NCBI RefSeq assembly: GCF_035594125.1
Contig: NC_087190.1
Span: 9,681,104-9,745,103 of the forward strand
Direction of reading: 5' to 3'
DNA length: 64,000 nt
DNA from: Scylla paramamosain
Taxonomy: Eukaryota > Arthropoda > Malacostraca > Decapoda > Portunidae
Below the pieces are notes generated by a model. It saw nothing but the letters and a program-made list of their open reading frames with translations, did not search any database and was not told the DNA's origin. A program made the position numbers and the translations under genes. This document shows positions 1 to 11,161 of this stretch, piece after piece (position 1 is the first letter of the stretch; every line of letters begins with the position of its first letter).

Positions 1-110
1 ATGTGGTTTGTGCTAACACGCTAGGTAGATAAGGTTAGACGATTATATGGATAGGGAAAAGAAGTGTTAATAGAAAGTTTGGTAAGTGGGTTGGGTCGTT
101 CAAGATTAGT

Positions 111-402
<292 letters not shown>

Positions 403-407
403 CAGCC

Positions 408-1322
408 TTGGAGTCCCCATCTGGGGAGGGGACCACAAATGTCCCCAGGTCGGACTGCTCTTCTGATATCGACCCTAAGTGTCTTAACATCCCCCTCAAC
501 TTTTTCTTCATTAACTTCTGCAAAATTCGCGGTCTTAGATCTAATTTTCAGTCTGTAGAACACCACCTCTCCTCTTCTAAACCTCATCTTCTTTTCCTCG
601 CTGAAACACAGGTGTCTCAGGCAACTGACAGTAGCCCCTTTTCTGTTCCCTCCTACTTTCTCTGTCCTAATTTTCAATCCAAAGCTGGATGTTGCGTTTA
701 TGTGCGCAACGACTTAAGCTGCTCTCGTGCCCACTCTCTTGCATCTTCTGAGTTTTCTACCATCTGGCTACGACTACAGAGTCACTCTCAAACTAAATTT
801 ATCTGTGCTGTATACCTCTCACTTAACTCCTCTGACTATAAGAAATTTTTTGACTGCTTAACTTCCACATTGAAGCACATTCTGACTCTCTTCCTATTTG
901 GGGAGATCTCCATTCTTGGAGACTTCAATGTTCACCACCAGCTTTGGCTTTCCTCTCCCTTCACTGACCATCCTGGTGAACTAGCCTTCAACTTTGCTAT
1001 CCTCCATGACCTAGAGCAATTGGTGCAACACCCTACTCGTATTCCTGACCGTCTTGGAGGTAGGCCCAACATTCTTGACCTTTTCCTAACCTCTAATCCT
1101 TATGCTTATGCTGTCACCCTCTCTTCTCCGTTGGGCTCCTCCGATTACAATCTCATATCTGTATCTTGTACTATCGCTCCAATCCCTCCTCAGGATTCCC
1201 CTGAGTGGAGGTGCCTCTGGCGTTTTGCCTCTACTAGTTGGGGGGACTTGAGGAGGTATTATGCTGATTTTCCTTGGAATGACTACTGCTTCCATGTCAG
1301 AGACCCTCTCTCCGTGTACTGA
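408..1322 (+). pseudogene. LINE-alpha A endonuclease domain (EEP superfamily)
   Basis: A 304-codon open frame covers most of the endonuclease that nicks target DNA during target-primed reverse transcription. Visible family motifs are an [11 protein letters not shown] block (canonical N..IRGL), an FLAETQV block holding the metal-binding Glu, a GDFNVHH block and an [10 protein letters not shown] block, where the usual SDH catalytic His has become Tyr. That substitution alone should impair nicking. The frame continues with a WRFAS...[12 protein letters not shown] linker and stops at 1322 after a small frameshift. The ATG used by the open frame is internal: the family's own start is the MATPTPAS motif seen in copy E at 44521. 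Confidence 0.85.
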
Positions 1323-1556
1323 GCGCATGACAGAGGTGATAGAGGTGATGGAGGCGTACATTCCTCACTATTTTTCTCAACCTAAACCTTCCAAACCTTG
1401 GTTTAATACAGTTTGTTGTCGTGCTATACATGATAGAGAGGTGGCCCACAAAAAGGTACTTAAGCCTTCCATCACCAGAATCTTATGCATTTTATATTTC
1501 TGCCCGGAACCATGCCAAGTCTGTTTTCCAACTTGTCAAAAACTCCTTCATTAACA

Positions 1557-2418
1557 CCTTGATTGAGTCATACTTTGTCTGACCGCCGTTCCCGCACTTG
1601 GACAAAAAGCAATGGTACTAAGCAGAAGAACGGGGGGAACTGCAGGATAGTGGGTTAAAACCGGCACTATTTACGCCTATCATCCTTAGAGGGCGGCATA
1701 GGTGATGCGAAACCTACCTACCAGGCTCTCACCCAAAAGGATTCCGGCTGAGGACGCCACCCTCAGACTGGGCGGTTGGCTACTTTCCAAAAGGGCCGCC
1801 GCACTATGAAACATCATTCACAGATGTAACATCTACTGGAGCGCCTCTGACCTTCAGAGCGGACACAGAGGCTCTATACTCACCCCTTAGGCCAGGGGGG
1901 ATTGGCACCGCATCTGTACCATATACCCCTTTCATCAAACCCATGAACCCGCTGGTCTTCAGGCAGGAAGAGCACTACCTTCCCACCAGCGGTCATTCCG
2001 GAAACGTCAGAGTGACTACTGTAGCCCAAACTAAGTGGGTTTGCCACTAGGCTCAGCAAATCACCCCAACGGCCCCGAACCAAACATGATAGAGAACCCG
2101 AAAGAGCAGTAAGACTCCGGATCAGTGAGGCTGTTCTGGGAACCGAAGCCTGGTTGAGCCCGATTGCTCTATGAACGTTTTGATAAGGGAGGATGGAATA
2201 TTGTCCATCTCCCCGCCTCACATTCATCTCGTGGGGAAGCACTTTAGCTGTAGGACTAATCCTGAATCTCATGAACAGGTTTGTTCCTACGTTACCAGCG
2301 GGCGCCACGTGGAGGAACACTTCCCCTGTAACTGAGTCACAAGTAGGGTTTTCACGTCACTCGGGGAGTCACGGCATGACAGGAGGGAGGCCCTACAGGA
2401 GTCATAGTTACTCCCACA
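1557..2418 (-). mobile_element. GC-rich insert of unknown class in LINE-alpha A, with a 28S-rDNA-like edge
   Basis: About 860 bases, clearly more GC-rich than their surroundings, interrupt the LINE between CTTCATTAACA and CTTTCAAGATC. Read on the minus strand, the insert begins with GGGAGTAACTATGACTC (2399-2415), identical to the conserved 28S rRNA sequence just upstream of the R2 retrotransposon target site. The octamer TATGACTC recurs near the other edge (1565-1572). No reverse transcriptase or transposase motif is seen. It could be a 5' part of an R2-type rDNA element, a non-autonomous retroelement or a processed chimeric transcript. Class unresolved. Confidence 0.45.
1880..2320 (-). other. 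Open frame in the GC-rich insert, unknown product
   Basis: A 146-codon frame, rich in Gly, Arg, Leu and Ser, lies inside the insert. I recognise no domain, zinc-binding pattern or membrane segment. It could be an N-terminal fragment of a retroelement protein or a chance frame in GC-rich sequence. Codon-level comparison between copies would be needed to tell. Confidence 0.2.
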
Positions 2419-3215
2419 AAATCTTTCAAGATCTAACTCCCCTCGTGACTTTTGACATCTAACCAAAAAATATCTCCAACAACTTTGCTTCTTCTTCCTT
2501 CCCTCCTTTATTTCAACCAGATGGCACCACTCCTATCATATCTATCTCTAAAGCTGAACTCTTCGCTCATAGCTTTGCTAAAACCTCTACCTTGGACGAT
2601 TCTGGGCTTATTCCTCCCTCTCTTCCACCCTCTAAGTAGTTCATGCTACGTATTAAAATTCTTCACATTGATGTTTTCCATGCCCTCACTGGCCTTAACT
2701 TCAGAAGGCTTATGGACTTGATGGGGTCCCTCCTATTGTTCTCTGAATCTGTGTCTCTGTGCTTGCACCTTGCCTAGTCAAACTCTTTCAACTCTGTCAA
2801 CATCTACCTTTCCTTCTTGCTGGAAGTTTGCCTACATTCAGCCTGTTCCTAAAAAAGGGTGACCGTTCTAATCCCTCAAACTATTGTCCTATTGCTTTAG
2901 TTTCCTGCCTATCTAAAGTTTTTTAATCTACCCTCAACAGGAAGATTCTTAAACATTTATCACTTCACAACCTTCTAACTTATCACCAGTATGGGTTACA
3001 TCAAGGCCACTCTACTGGTGATCTGGCTTTCCTTACTGAGTCTTGGTCATCTAGAGATTTTCGTGAAACTTTTGCTGTTACCTTGAACATATCAAAAGCT
3101 TTTGATAGAGTCTGGCACAAAGATTTGATTTCCAAACTACCCTCCTACTGTTTCTATCCCTCTCTCTGTAACTTCATCTCAAGTTTCCTTTCTGACCATT
3201 CTATTACTGGCATTG
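2419..3215 (+). pseudogene. LINE-alpha A reverse transcriptase region, decayed
   Basis: Sequence colinear with the linker and N-terminal RT of copy E, including blocks corresponding to PPLFEPDGTT, a KP-GD.SNPSNYRPIAL-like block, a QYGFRQG-like block (now QYGLHQG) and ISKAFDRVWHK. Frameshifts and stops occur throughout, for example a TAG near 2637. The catalytic YADD region was never reached because the copy is cut off at about 3215. Confidence 0.8.
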
Positions 3216-3850
3216 TAATAAACGTATCCTTGACGTTCTGCGTTACATAACAGAAGCAAAACACTCATGGGACGAATGGCTTCCCCAGATAGCCTGCTCT
3301 ATCAACTCGGCACTCCACTCCACCATCAATGAGTCTTCACATTTCGTGCTGTTTGGTACCGATAAGCATCTTCCGTATGAATTTCTCCACAGCGCCGCGT
3401 CCTGTCTACAAGATGGATGACTACGTCAAATGTCGCCTCCGCGATTTTCAGCTCACTCATAAGCTCATTCACGATCGCCTCACTGCATCGCAAGTTGAGA
3501 TGCTGCGGAAACAATATCGTAGAGCGACAGATTCTCCCAATGAAGTCGGTGATATAGTCTTCGCCAGAGTTCACGACCGCAACTCTAAATTAGATCCATT
3601 GTTCTTTGGGCCACACCGTGTAATCAAATCTCTCTATGGCCCAAAGTAAAAATTCTAGATCTCAAAACCTTAGTAGAACAGATCGTCTATGTCGATCATT
3701 TGAAGCGTGTGAACAAGGGATATGATGGTGAGTGTGCACATCAGGTATCATTAAATTCTGATTTAGCAGACCTTTCAAGTCACTCAAGCTTAACCACACA
3801 CACACATTCTTCTTGTACACTGAAACTTCGTTCCCATTCCTAGGTTTAAT
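3216..3850 (+). pseudogene. Gypsy-2 integrase C-terminal region
   Basis: The translation shows the end of a retroviral-type integrase core (WDEWLPQIACSINSALH... then SSHFVLFG), a linker rich in basic residues (RKQYRRATD), a GDIVFARV strand typical of the C-terminal SH3-like fold and a DPLFFGPHRVIKSL block. The same DPLFFGPHR...KVKILD...VYVDHLKRVN block is encoded on the minus strand at 36756-37094, so both belong to one Gypsy family. The catalytic core, RNase H and RT are absent here. Stops occur after 3645. The left edge abuts the truncated LINE-alpha A. Confidence 0.8.
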
Positions 3851-3992
3851 CATCCAATTTCAATATCATGTATATATGTGTATATTTCTCTTTATTTATA
3901 TGTGTTGTACATGTATTATATTATCTTATCATGTCTGTATATTATTATTAAGGTTATTGTTACGTACTGTATCTCTGATATCATGTATTATC

Positions 3993-4639
3993 TGTTAATT
4001 GCTTACATCTTACTGCTCTCTTTATTGTTATGTCCAAATGCAAGGGCACATTTTTCGTGGGGAAGGCAACTGTATCAGTCTCAACAAATATTATTATTAT
4101 TTATAATTATGGACATATTTCATATATCCATCTCCACATTCGTTTGTTCATATGCATCCCACGTGTGCCCATTGCCAGCCAGTCTGTTCTATTTCTAACT
4201 TTTCTCCTCCTTCTCTACCTCCCAAGGGAATTTCACACCCACTTCCAGTCCTTAGGGAAAAAACCTGACTTCGCTTTGAGTCCTTGCTGATCATTGGCCA
4301 AAATAACGAGCTCTCATATTGGCTCTTTCACCTCATTTCCTAGCATTTCATTGGTCATTTCTTTACCCGAAAATCTAAAACGTGATCCATTCAGCTCACA
4401 TAAATATAGCCCACATGATAGCCTCTCTCTCTCAGTCAGTCAGTCATGAGCAGTCAGTCTCGGTCTCTCAGTCAGTTCCACTCAGTCACAGTCAGTCTTG
4501 AGAGACGCTCTTCAGTCATCATCACATATGGAGTTTCATATCACTTCAAAGAGAGAACGATCAATCGTCACGTTATAATCTCGTCTCGAATCAAGTGTGT
4601 ACATTCTCTTCTGTTAAATCAAGAAGAACTCTCATCATT

Positions 4640-4642
<3 letters not shown>
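3993..4642 (+). repeat. Gypsy-2 LTR (3' LTR of the truncated copy)
   Basis: The region is homologous, on the opposite strand, to 33600-34320. Shared landmarks include ATGCAAGG.CACATTTTTC, CCCACGTGTGCCCAT, CTTCCAGTCCTTAGGGAAAA, CGTGATCCATT.AGCTCACATAAATATA (a likely promoter TATA context, ATAAATATA) and AATCAAGAAGAACTCTCATCA at the far end. The start is placed at TGTTAATT, because the internal sequence shared with 36603-36760 stops there. The 3' edge is obscured by a (TA)n array. Confidence 0.75.
4400..4408 (+). promoter_or_regulatory. Candidate TATA element of the Gypsy-2 LTR
   Basis: ATAAATATA sits in the middle of the LTR and is conserved in the other LTR (minus strand, about 33885-33893). 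It is followed by a CAGTCAGT-rich stretch where initiation could occur. Inferred from position and conservation only. Confidence 0.35.

Positions 4643-4723
<81 letters not shown>
4641..4723. repeat. (TA)n microsatellite at the LTR edge
   Basis: About 41 TA units directly after the CTCATCATTGTGA end of the Gypsy-2 LTR. The homologous position in the other LTR copy (about 33600) has no TA array. Confidence 0.97.
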
Positions 4724-4725
<2 letters not shown>

Positions 4726-4971
4726 GAACTTCGTCATATCGGCAAGTGACTAAAACTGTCAATCATTATATACAGGCAATTTATGAAATGACTAAGATTT
4801 TCATTCTCTTCGCGAAATTATTCAATTTCGTGCCCTAACATTTCACGAAACTACTAGTGTTTTGAAATTTTGCTTTTAACCTTTCAAAACTTTACGCACA
4901 TTTATTTATCTATTTTCTTCTAATAAAAGTTTATCTGGAACAAAAAAATGAAATGCCGATCATGACCAGGT

Positions 4972-5014
<43 letters not shown>

Positions 5015-5461
5015 TTTTTCGAATAAGTTCGATTTTTTTCTCACAATGTGATGCTCTTTTCAAAAGGATATAGTTTTTCTTTGTACAAACCCATATAAAT
5101 ATTTATTAGTTATTCTTTTATTCGGTATTACACTGACAAATGTAAAGAAAACACTCATTTCCAGGGTTTGTACCGACAAAAAAAAAAATCACCTTTTCAA
5201 CATACATCAAATATTAAGCAGAGAAAAGAAATCGAACTTGTTCCCTATAATAAAGAAAGTAAAAATGAAAACAAGGCAGCCCAACATAAAACTGCACTCC
5301 ATTAGGTGTAGGGTGGGTTTTAAATGACCTCTTCAAATGATAGATGGCAGAAGCCCCACATCATCCTCACACAAAGGCTGATGTTAGGCTGCTTACACCT
5401 TCAGATTTATTGATTTAATTTAATTAATTAATTTATTGATTCATTTATTAATTTACTTATT
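4724..5461. other. Non-coding AT-rich interval with (TTTA)n
   Basis: No supportable gene. A (TTTA)n array occupies about 4972-5018, and an imperfect TTAAT-rich stretch lies at about 5405-5461, next to the 3' end of LINE-alpha copy B. Confidence 0.6.
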
Positions 5462-6792
5462 ATGTAAGAGGGCCACTAGCAAATGGCAACAAAAATTTAA
5501 ATACAAAAAAACCCACTTAAATGTCAATTTCCCGAACAATGCCAAATAGCAGAGGATAATTGTCCTGAAACCTCCCTTTTAAAAGAGTTCAAGTCATACG
5601 AAGAAGGAAATACAGAAGCAGGTAGAGTTCCAGAGTTTGTCAGGGAAAGGGATGAATGAGAATACTGGAGGGGTGGGCAGAATAGGGGTGAAAGAAAGAA
5701 GAAAGTCTTGTACAGCAAGGCCTCAGGAGGAGGGGAGGCATGCTGTTAGCAAGACCAGAAGAGTAGTTAGCATGAAAATAGAGATAGAAGATAGCAAGAG
5801 ATGCAACATTGCGGCGACGAGAGAGGGGCTGAAGACAATCAGTTAGAAAAGAGGAGTAGATAAGGCGAAAAGGTTTTGATTCCGCAGTCTAAAAAAGTGG
5901 TATGAGTAGAATCCCTCCTACGTATGAAACATACTCCATACATGGACGGATAAGTCCCCTGTACAGTTTGTAGTTGGGGGGGGGTGGTAAGAAAAACTAG
6001 CGGAGACGGCTCAGAACGCCTAATTTCATAAAGACTGTTTTATCTAGAGATGAGATGTGTAGTTTCCAATTTAGATTGTAAGTAAAGAAGAGACCGAGGA
6101 TGTTCAGCATAGAAGAGGGTAACAGTTAAATGTCAATAAGGAAGAGGAGATAGTTATCTGGAAGGTTGTGTCGAGATGAAAGATGGAAGAATTGAGTTTT
6201 TGAGGCACTGAACAAGTTTCTGTAGCCCCAATCAGAAATTTTAGAGAGATCAGAAGTCAGGCGTTCTATAGCATCCCTGTGTGAGCTGTTTACTTCCTGA
6301 AGGGTTGAAAGTCTATGAAAACATGCTCTGAATCATCCAAGGTGTAATTTTTTAGCAAAGGTTTGAGCGAAGAGTATAATTTTAGAAACAAATGAGATGG
6401 CAATGGTGCCATCAGATTGAAAAAAAAGGAAGGAAAGATGAAGAGCAAAGCTATTGGAAATGTTTTTGGCTAGGTGCCAGAAATCACAAGGGGAGTTAGA
6501 TTTTGAAAGATTTTGACGTTTTCTAATAGTGAAGGAGTTTTTGGCTAGTTGAAGAACAGATTTGGCATGATTCTGGGCAAAAATATAAAGTGCACAAGAT
6601 TCAGGTGATGGAAGGCTCAAGTACCTTTTGTGGACTACCTCCCTATTGTTTATAGCACGAGAAAAGGCTGTGTTAAATCAAGGTTTGAAAGGTTTAGGTC
6701 AGGGATTCTCAATCATTCCTCCATCATCCCCTCGGCTTGATGTATTTCTCCATTTACTACCTTACTTCCATATAAAAAACAAAAGCCTCTTC

Positions 6793-6794
<2 letters not shown>

Positions 6795-6851
<57 letters not shown>

Positions 6852-6868
6852 ACACACACACACACACT
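6795..6868. repeat. (CA)n microsatellite
   Basis: About 36 units with one CAGACA interruption near 6845. It lies inside the hAT element just before the LINE fragment. Confidence 0.97.
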
Positions 6869-6889
6869 GTAGAGCTAGCAACACCACTA

Positions 6890-8284
6890 TGCTCCATAAT
6901 AAACGCCTCTCTCTCCCAACACTCTTGCCCCGTGGACTGGAAGACATCTTACATCACCCCCATCCCCAAAACTTCCAGTCCACAGTCACTCAATGACCTC
7001 AGGCCAGTCTCTATCACCCCCATCCCTAGCCTTATTTGTGAAGATTTTGTGTATGACTACACCAAAATTTGTAATACCGTGGATATCAGACAGTTTGGAA
7101 ATATTAAAGCCACCTCCACCTCCCATTACCTGACCAGCTTCCTTGACAAGCGTAACACCTTTCTAGCTGTTGCTTTTGTGGACTTCAAAAAAGCCTTTGA
7201 TCTTGTTGATCACACTGTTGTCATCGGCAAGGCAATAAGTCCGGGTCTCCCTCCTAACCTGGTAGCGTGGCTAGCCGACTTCCTCACAGGGAGTCGTCAG
7301 GCCATTCGCTATCAGGGCTCTGTCTCTAATTTCCAACAGCTGACATGTGGGGTCTCCCAGGAGACCAAGATGGGTCCACTTTGCTTCCTCCTCCTCATTA
7401 ACGACGCCCTTACTGACAGCCCCCCATCGCTGGAAGTATGTGGACGACTGCACCGTGGGCGTCCCAGTTTCCAACAAGAACCCGGACTACTCGCCACTGC
7501 AAGCAATTCTGGAGCGACTGCAGACGTGGACAGAGGAAAGCAGTATGACCATCAACCACAGCAAAACTGTGGTGATGCATTTCTGTACCTCCTCTGTACC
7601 AGTGCCCCCTTCCCAGTTCACAGTGGGCCCTCACCCTCTCCAGGTGATCCGATGAGCCAAGCTTCTCGGAGTCACGGTGGACGACCAGCTGACCTGGAAG
7701 CAGCATGTCGCCAGCACCGTAAGATCCGCTACCTACAGGCTGTACATGCTGGGCAGACTCAGGTCGCTGGGGACGCCGACAGACGAGTTAAGGAGGGTGT
7801 ACCTCACCGTCATCCTCCCTAAACTCATGTATGCCTCCCCAGCGTGGTCCTCCTCCCTCACACACACTCAACAGCTACAGCTGGAGAGTGTGCAGAAAAG
7901 GGCGTGCATGGTCATCCTTGGCCCTGCCTACACCACCTATGATGAAGCCCTCTGACCACCCTGAGTCTGTCCAGACTATCCACCAGGCACCGAGAGGCTC
8001 TGGAAAAGTTTGGAAGGGGACTGCTGCATCATCCACGTCTCAGACACATGCTGCCGCCTGACGCGCTTCACCTGGTCCGTGCCACCAGACACCACAACAA
8101 GATAATGCCCCTAAAGGCGCCGCACACGGACCGGTACAGACTCAGCGCGATTCCCACCATGGTGCAAGCCATCAATCAATAGTATTTCCCTTCTAGATTA
8201 GACTTAGCTTTAGGATTAATGTTAAGTATTTCCCCACCCCCCTCTGTACATTTTCAGTTTGTTAACTGCCTGAAGAATAAACCG

Positions 8285-8346
<62 letters not shown>
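6890..8346 (+). mobile_element. LINE fragment with (ATT)n tail inside the hAT element
   Basis: A 5'-truncated non-LTR retrotransposon, probably of the CR1 supergroup (clade uncertain). Its RT spans about 6932-7955. The 3' UTR ends in GAAGAATAAACCG followed by (TTA)n at 8286-8346, consistent with tailing by trinucleotide repeats in place of poly(A). It differs from LINE-alpha, CR1 and the L2-like element elsewhere in the window. Confidence 0.8.
6932..7955 (+). pseudogene. Reverse transcriptase of the (ATT)n-tailed LINE, frameshifted
   Basis: The first frame (6932-7440) contains an RT finger block (WKTSYITPIPK), the palm motif FVDFKKAFDLVDH with the first catalytic Asp, and a GVSQETKMGPLCF block where GVPQG is usual. 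The reading then shifts frame by a small indel near 7425 into a frame carrying YVDDCTVGV, the catalytic YxDD box, then LQTWTEESSMTINHSKT. A second shift near 7655 leads to LLGVTVDDQLTWKQHV and PKLMYASPAWSS, the thumb-proximal motifs. Three frames for one protein show decay. Residues between the finger and palm blocks are also deleted. Confidence 0.85.
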
Positions 8347-8365
8347 ACACAAAGATTCTTATCAT

Positions 8366-8370
<5 letters not shown>

Positions 8371-8435
<65 letters not shown>
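8371..8435. repeat. (CT)n microsatellite
   Basis: About 32 CT units followed by a short (GT)n. It lies between the (ATT)n LINE tail and the right end of the hAT element. Confidence 0.97.
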
Positions 8436-8438
<3 letters not shown>

Positions 8439-9335
8439 GTGTGTGTGTCAGTTTCTAAAATGAAATTTAACTGAATTATTTCAATTATCCCGTGCCATGT
8501 AATTTTTCACCCCCAAAGGGGTAAATTTACCCCTGGTTGAGAATCATTGGTTTAGGTTGAGAGACAGAGTGACGGATGTTTGGCTCCATGCTAGACACTA
8601 TCACCTTTGTTATGCGCTCAGCACACAGAGACGGGTTTTTGACACGGAAGCAGTAGTTATTCCAAATAAAATCAGAATATCTCCTCAGGTGCCCCCAATT
8701 AACAGAGGGAAAACACCAGAGACACCTCCGCCTTGGGAAATCTTAAGAGGGATTGAGATTGGAACGATAAGACAAGATAAAGATTGATGTTGTGATCTTA
8801 GGAGTTCAATGGAGAAGGAAGGGTAACAGCAAAAGCAGGAGGATTAGAGGATAGGAGAAGGTCAAGGATGTTGGGCGTATCTCCAAGACGGTCAGGAGTA
8901 CGAGAAAAGTATTGCACCAGTTCCGCTAGGTCGTGGATTATAGCAAAGTTAAAGGCTAGTTAACCAGGATGGTCAGTGGAGGGAGAGGAAAGCTAAAGGT
9001 GGTGGTGAACAATGAAGTCCGAGAATGGAAATCTCAAAAAAAAAAAAATAAATGGTTAAGGAGTCAGGTGAGAGGTATACAGCACAGAAGTATACAGAGT
9101 CTGAGAGACTCTGTAGTCGTAGCCAGATGGTGAAAATTTGATTCAAGAACGTGAGCACGAAAGCAGATTAAGTCATTGCGGACATAGATACAACATCCAG
9201 TTTTGGATTGAAAATGAGGATAGGAAGGAGGGAACAAAAAATGGACTACTGTCAATTGCCTCAGACACTTGTGTTTCAGAAGATGAGGTTTGGTAGACGA
9301 GAGGTGGTGTTCTACCTATTGAAAATTAGATCTAA

Positions 9336-9869
9336 ATCAAGTTTATACACATTCATTTTCAGAACATGTGGTTAAAGACTGCTGATTGGCCATGCTCAAA
9401 CAAATGAACCAATGAGAATTAAATATGCCGAGTCTGCGCATTGTGATATAACACGAAGACATGACCTGCAACCCAACACTACCATCATGCGCTGCTGAAC
9501 CCAATATCATAATCAACTGCAGGACATGGTGGGTGTTGTGACTTTTATAATGGAACAAAACAAAAAAAATAAGAATAAAATAAGAGGTTTGCACAGCTTT
9601 TTTTTGGGGGGGGGTATTTCCATACTTGTTTTTAACTCAAGAAACAGTAGAGATGAAAAATCGCTCCAGACCCGGTCATGATCGACATATCAGATAAAAA
9701 CACATTATATGTGTATTTGTGTAGTTCAGGCTATCGTGGTATCTACTACTGAACAACAGTTTATTCATATGTAAATTACAGTTTTGAAATAACAAGTAAA
9801 AAAAATAAAGCATTTAAAAGACTTCCATAAATTTGTTTGGTTTTCTTGTTCTCCACTGATAGCGGCGTC
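9336..9869. other. Non-coding interval
   Basis: No gene or recognisable element. Contains an A-rich stretch and a TG-rich run of ten G residues near 9605. Short open frames here lack family features. Confidence 0.5.
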
Positions 9870-10330
9870 TCAAAGGGAAAATTTAGTCACTGTCAATGTC
9901 ATTTTCCTTCGTCAATCTCTCGGGAAAAAGTCAAATTGACTCCTAGAATAACTTCGTTTTAGAATATCAGTTTTGAGAGCCACTCACTCTCTATAATACC
10001 GAGGATGTTTATTGGGTTTCCATGACCACGATCAGCCAAAGAAAGAGCAATGGTGTCTCCGAACTCAGTAACTACTAACTCAATTCGGCTTCTTTTCACT
10101 AAACGTTCTTTGTATCGTTTCTTGAGATTCATGGACAGCTATGCGCTGGGAGTTGACACAGTCCTAAAGTTCACCAAAGTAGGATAGAAGCTGGCATACA
10201 TGGTTTCTGTCCTTGTTCAGCCCTATTAATTCCGGCTTTAACTGGATCTTCTTCAGGCTCGTTGCTTTTCCCTTCGACTAGTTCAGATTTTATAACTTCT
10301 GTTGCATGCTCATTGGTATTTGTTTCTGAT
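9870..10330 (-). pseudogene. C-terminal part of a KRBA2/SCAND3-like integrase, interrupted upstream
   Basis: The minus-strand translation near 9975-10130 gives a KKRYKERLVKRSRIELV block followed by a GDTIALSLADRGHGNPINILGII block. In the KRAB-A-domain-2 / SCAND3 family of Gypsy- or Ginger-derived integrase proteins, a Lys/Arg-rich helix is followed by such a GD.V..P...DRG.GDP.NI.GV segment (established family knowledge, recalled). Stops interrupt the frame. The matching integrase core lies at 20345-21470 on the same strand, so the I-like LINE between them appears to have split one gene copy. Confidence 0.6.
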
Positions 10331-10670
10331 TTATGAAACCTTACCGTGAGATCTTCTTCAGACTGCAGGTAACTGATTTTTTTTCTTTTGGAAGTGACTG
10401 ATTGATTGAATGATTTGGGTTATGGCGCCGCAACATGGCGGTCATATGGCGCCGCTGCAAAACTTTAAAAGCAACAAAGATTGCAGTTTGAAATATTGAT
10501 ATTAAAAACAAAATTATAGGTATGATAAAAATGTTAAAAGATCACTAAGAAAGTAAACATAAAGAAAGGAAATGGGATGGACCATCAAAACCTAAAGTAC
10601 TAAAAATGAGAGGGTTGGTATTTTAATGTATTAATTGATTTTATTTAAAGTAAAGGGGTATTGACCCTAT

Positions 10671-10850
10671 TGACCCAGACCAGTGTGTTTGGCGTTGTTC
10701 ATTTCGTACCCAAGACACTGACCCCACTGACCGAGATATCTAGCATTGTTCGTTATGTGTCCAAACACTGACCCTACTGACCCAGATATCTGGCGCTGTT
10801 CATTAAGTGCCCAAGACTCCATTGACCTAGGCCCTAGGACTCAGCGTTCT
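10671..10850. repeat. Minisatellite, about three 50-58-bp units
   Basis: Three degenerate units share TGACCC.A.TGACC.AGA, then a TGG/TAGCGTTGTTC core, then a GT.CCCAAGACAC end. Unit length varies from about 50 to 58 bases. No coding potential. A less regular fourth unit (GACTCAGCGTTCTTTGC) may follow. Confidence 0.6.
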
Positions 10851-10959
10851 TTGCTACATGTCTTCCTCACTTGCTTCCCGGTTCTCCCAGTGCAAGGATA
10901 TGACTAGTAAAATATTTAAAATAAAGGTATTTAAAAGGAAAGCTATATTTTGTTTTAAA

Positions 10960-11160
10960 GGCCAATCTTCTTCACAAACATGAAGACCTCATGTCCCAGG
11001 GAAAGAGCCTTCTCTCCAAGTATCAGCGCCATCTGGAAAGTCCCATTGACACCACGACAACGAAAAAGGTATCGCTCTCACACCTCCATCAGACTGGTAC
11101 ACTCCGCTAGAAAGTGTTGCACTGTAAGGGGAACTTAGCAGTCATCACAAAATGGTTGGG
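10960..11160 (-). pseudogene. C-terminal Cys/His region of the I-like LINE ORF2
   Basis: Below the RNase H domain the minus strand reads a QPFCDDC...VPLTVQHFLAEC block, a CxxC...H...C arrangement found at the C-terminus of many I- and R1-type ORF2 proteins, followed by a hydrophobic stretch (LILGEKALSLGHEVFMFVKK). A stop separates it from the upstream frame. Its function in these proteins is presumed nucleic-acid binding. Confidence 0.6.
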
Positions 11161-11161
11161 T

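Larger units (their letters stand above)
6700..8549. mobile_element. hAT-type DNA transposon with exact 8-bp target duplication
   Basis: The left end CAGGGATTCTCAATCATTCC (6700-6719) and the complement of the right end, CAATGATTCTCAACCAGGGG, form imperfect terminal inverted repeats of the CAG.G.TTCTCAACC type known from hAT elements. GTTTAGGT occurs at 6692-6699 and again at 8550-8557, an 8-bp duplication as expected for hAT. Removing the insert restores the continuity of LINE-alpha B. No transposase is present. The interior is a (CA)n array, a LINE fragment and (ATT)n and (CT)n arrays, so this is a non-autonomous carrier. Confidence 0.8.
5462..9335 (-). mobile_element. LINE-alpha copy B, interrupted by a hAT element
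   Basis: Two blocks, 5462-6699 and 8558-9335, join into one colinear minus-strand LINE-alpha copy. The first holds the 3' end (TATGTAAGAGGGCCACT), the C-terminal domain and part of the linker before the RT. The second holds the endonuclease (complement of the GDFNV...HP region and the CCIYVRND block). Most of the RT is missing between about 6240 and 6340, so this copy also has an internal deletion. The interruption at 6700-8549 is flanked by an exact GTTTAGGT duplication. Open frames at 6333-6620 and 8973-9255 are its remnants. Confidence 0.8.

Noticed and set aside
2399..2415. A 28S rRNA gene
   Set aside because: Only 17 bases match. The adjoining sequence departs from 28S at once.
7271..7706. 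Minus-strand frames opposite the (ATT)n-tailed LINE
   Set aside because: The plus strand carries the RT motifs; these are shadows.
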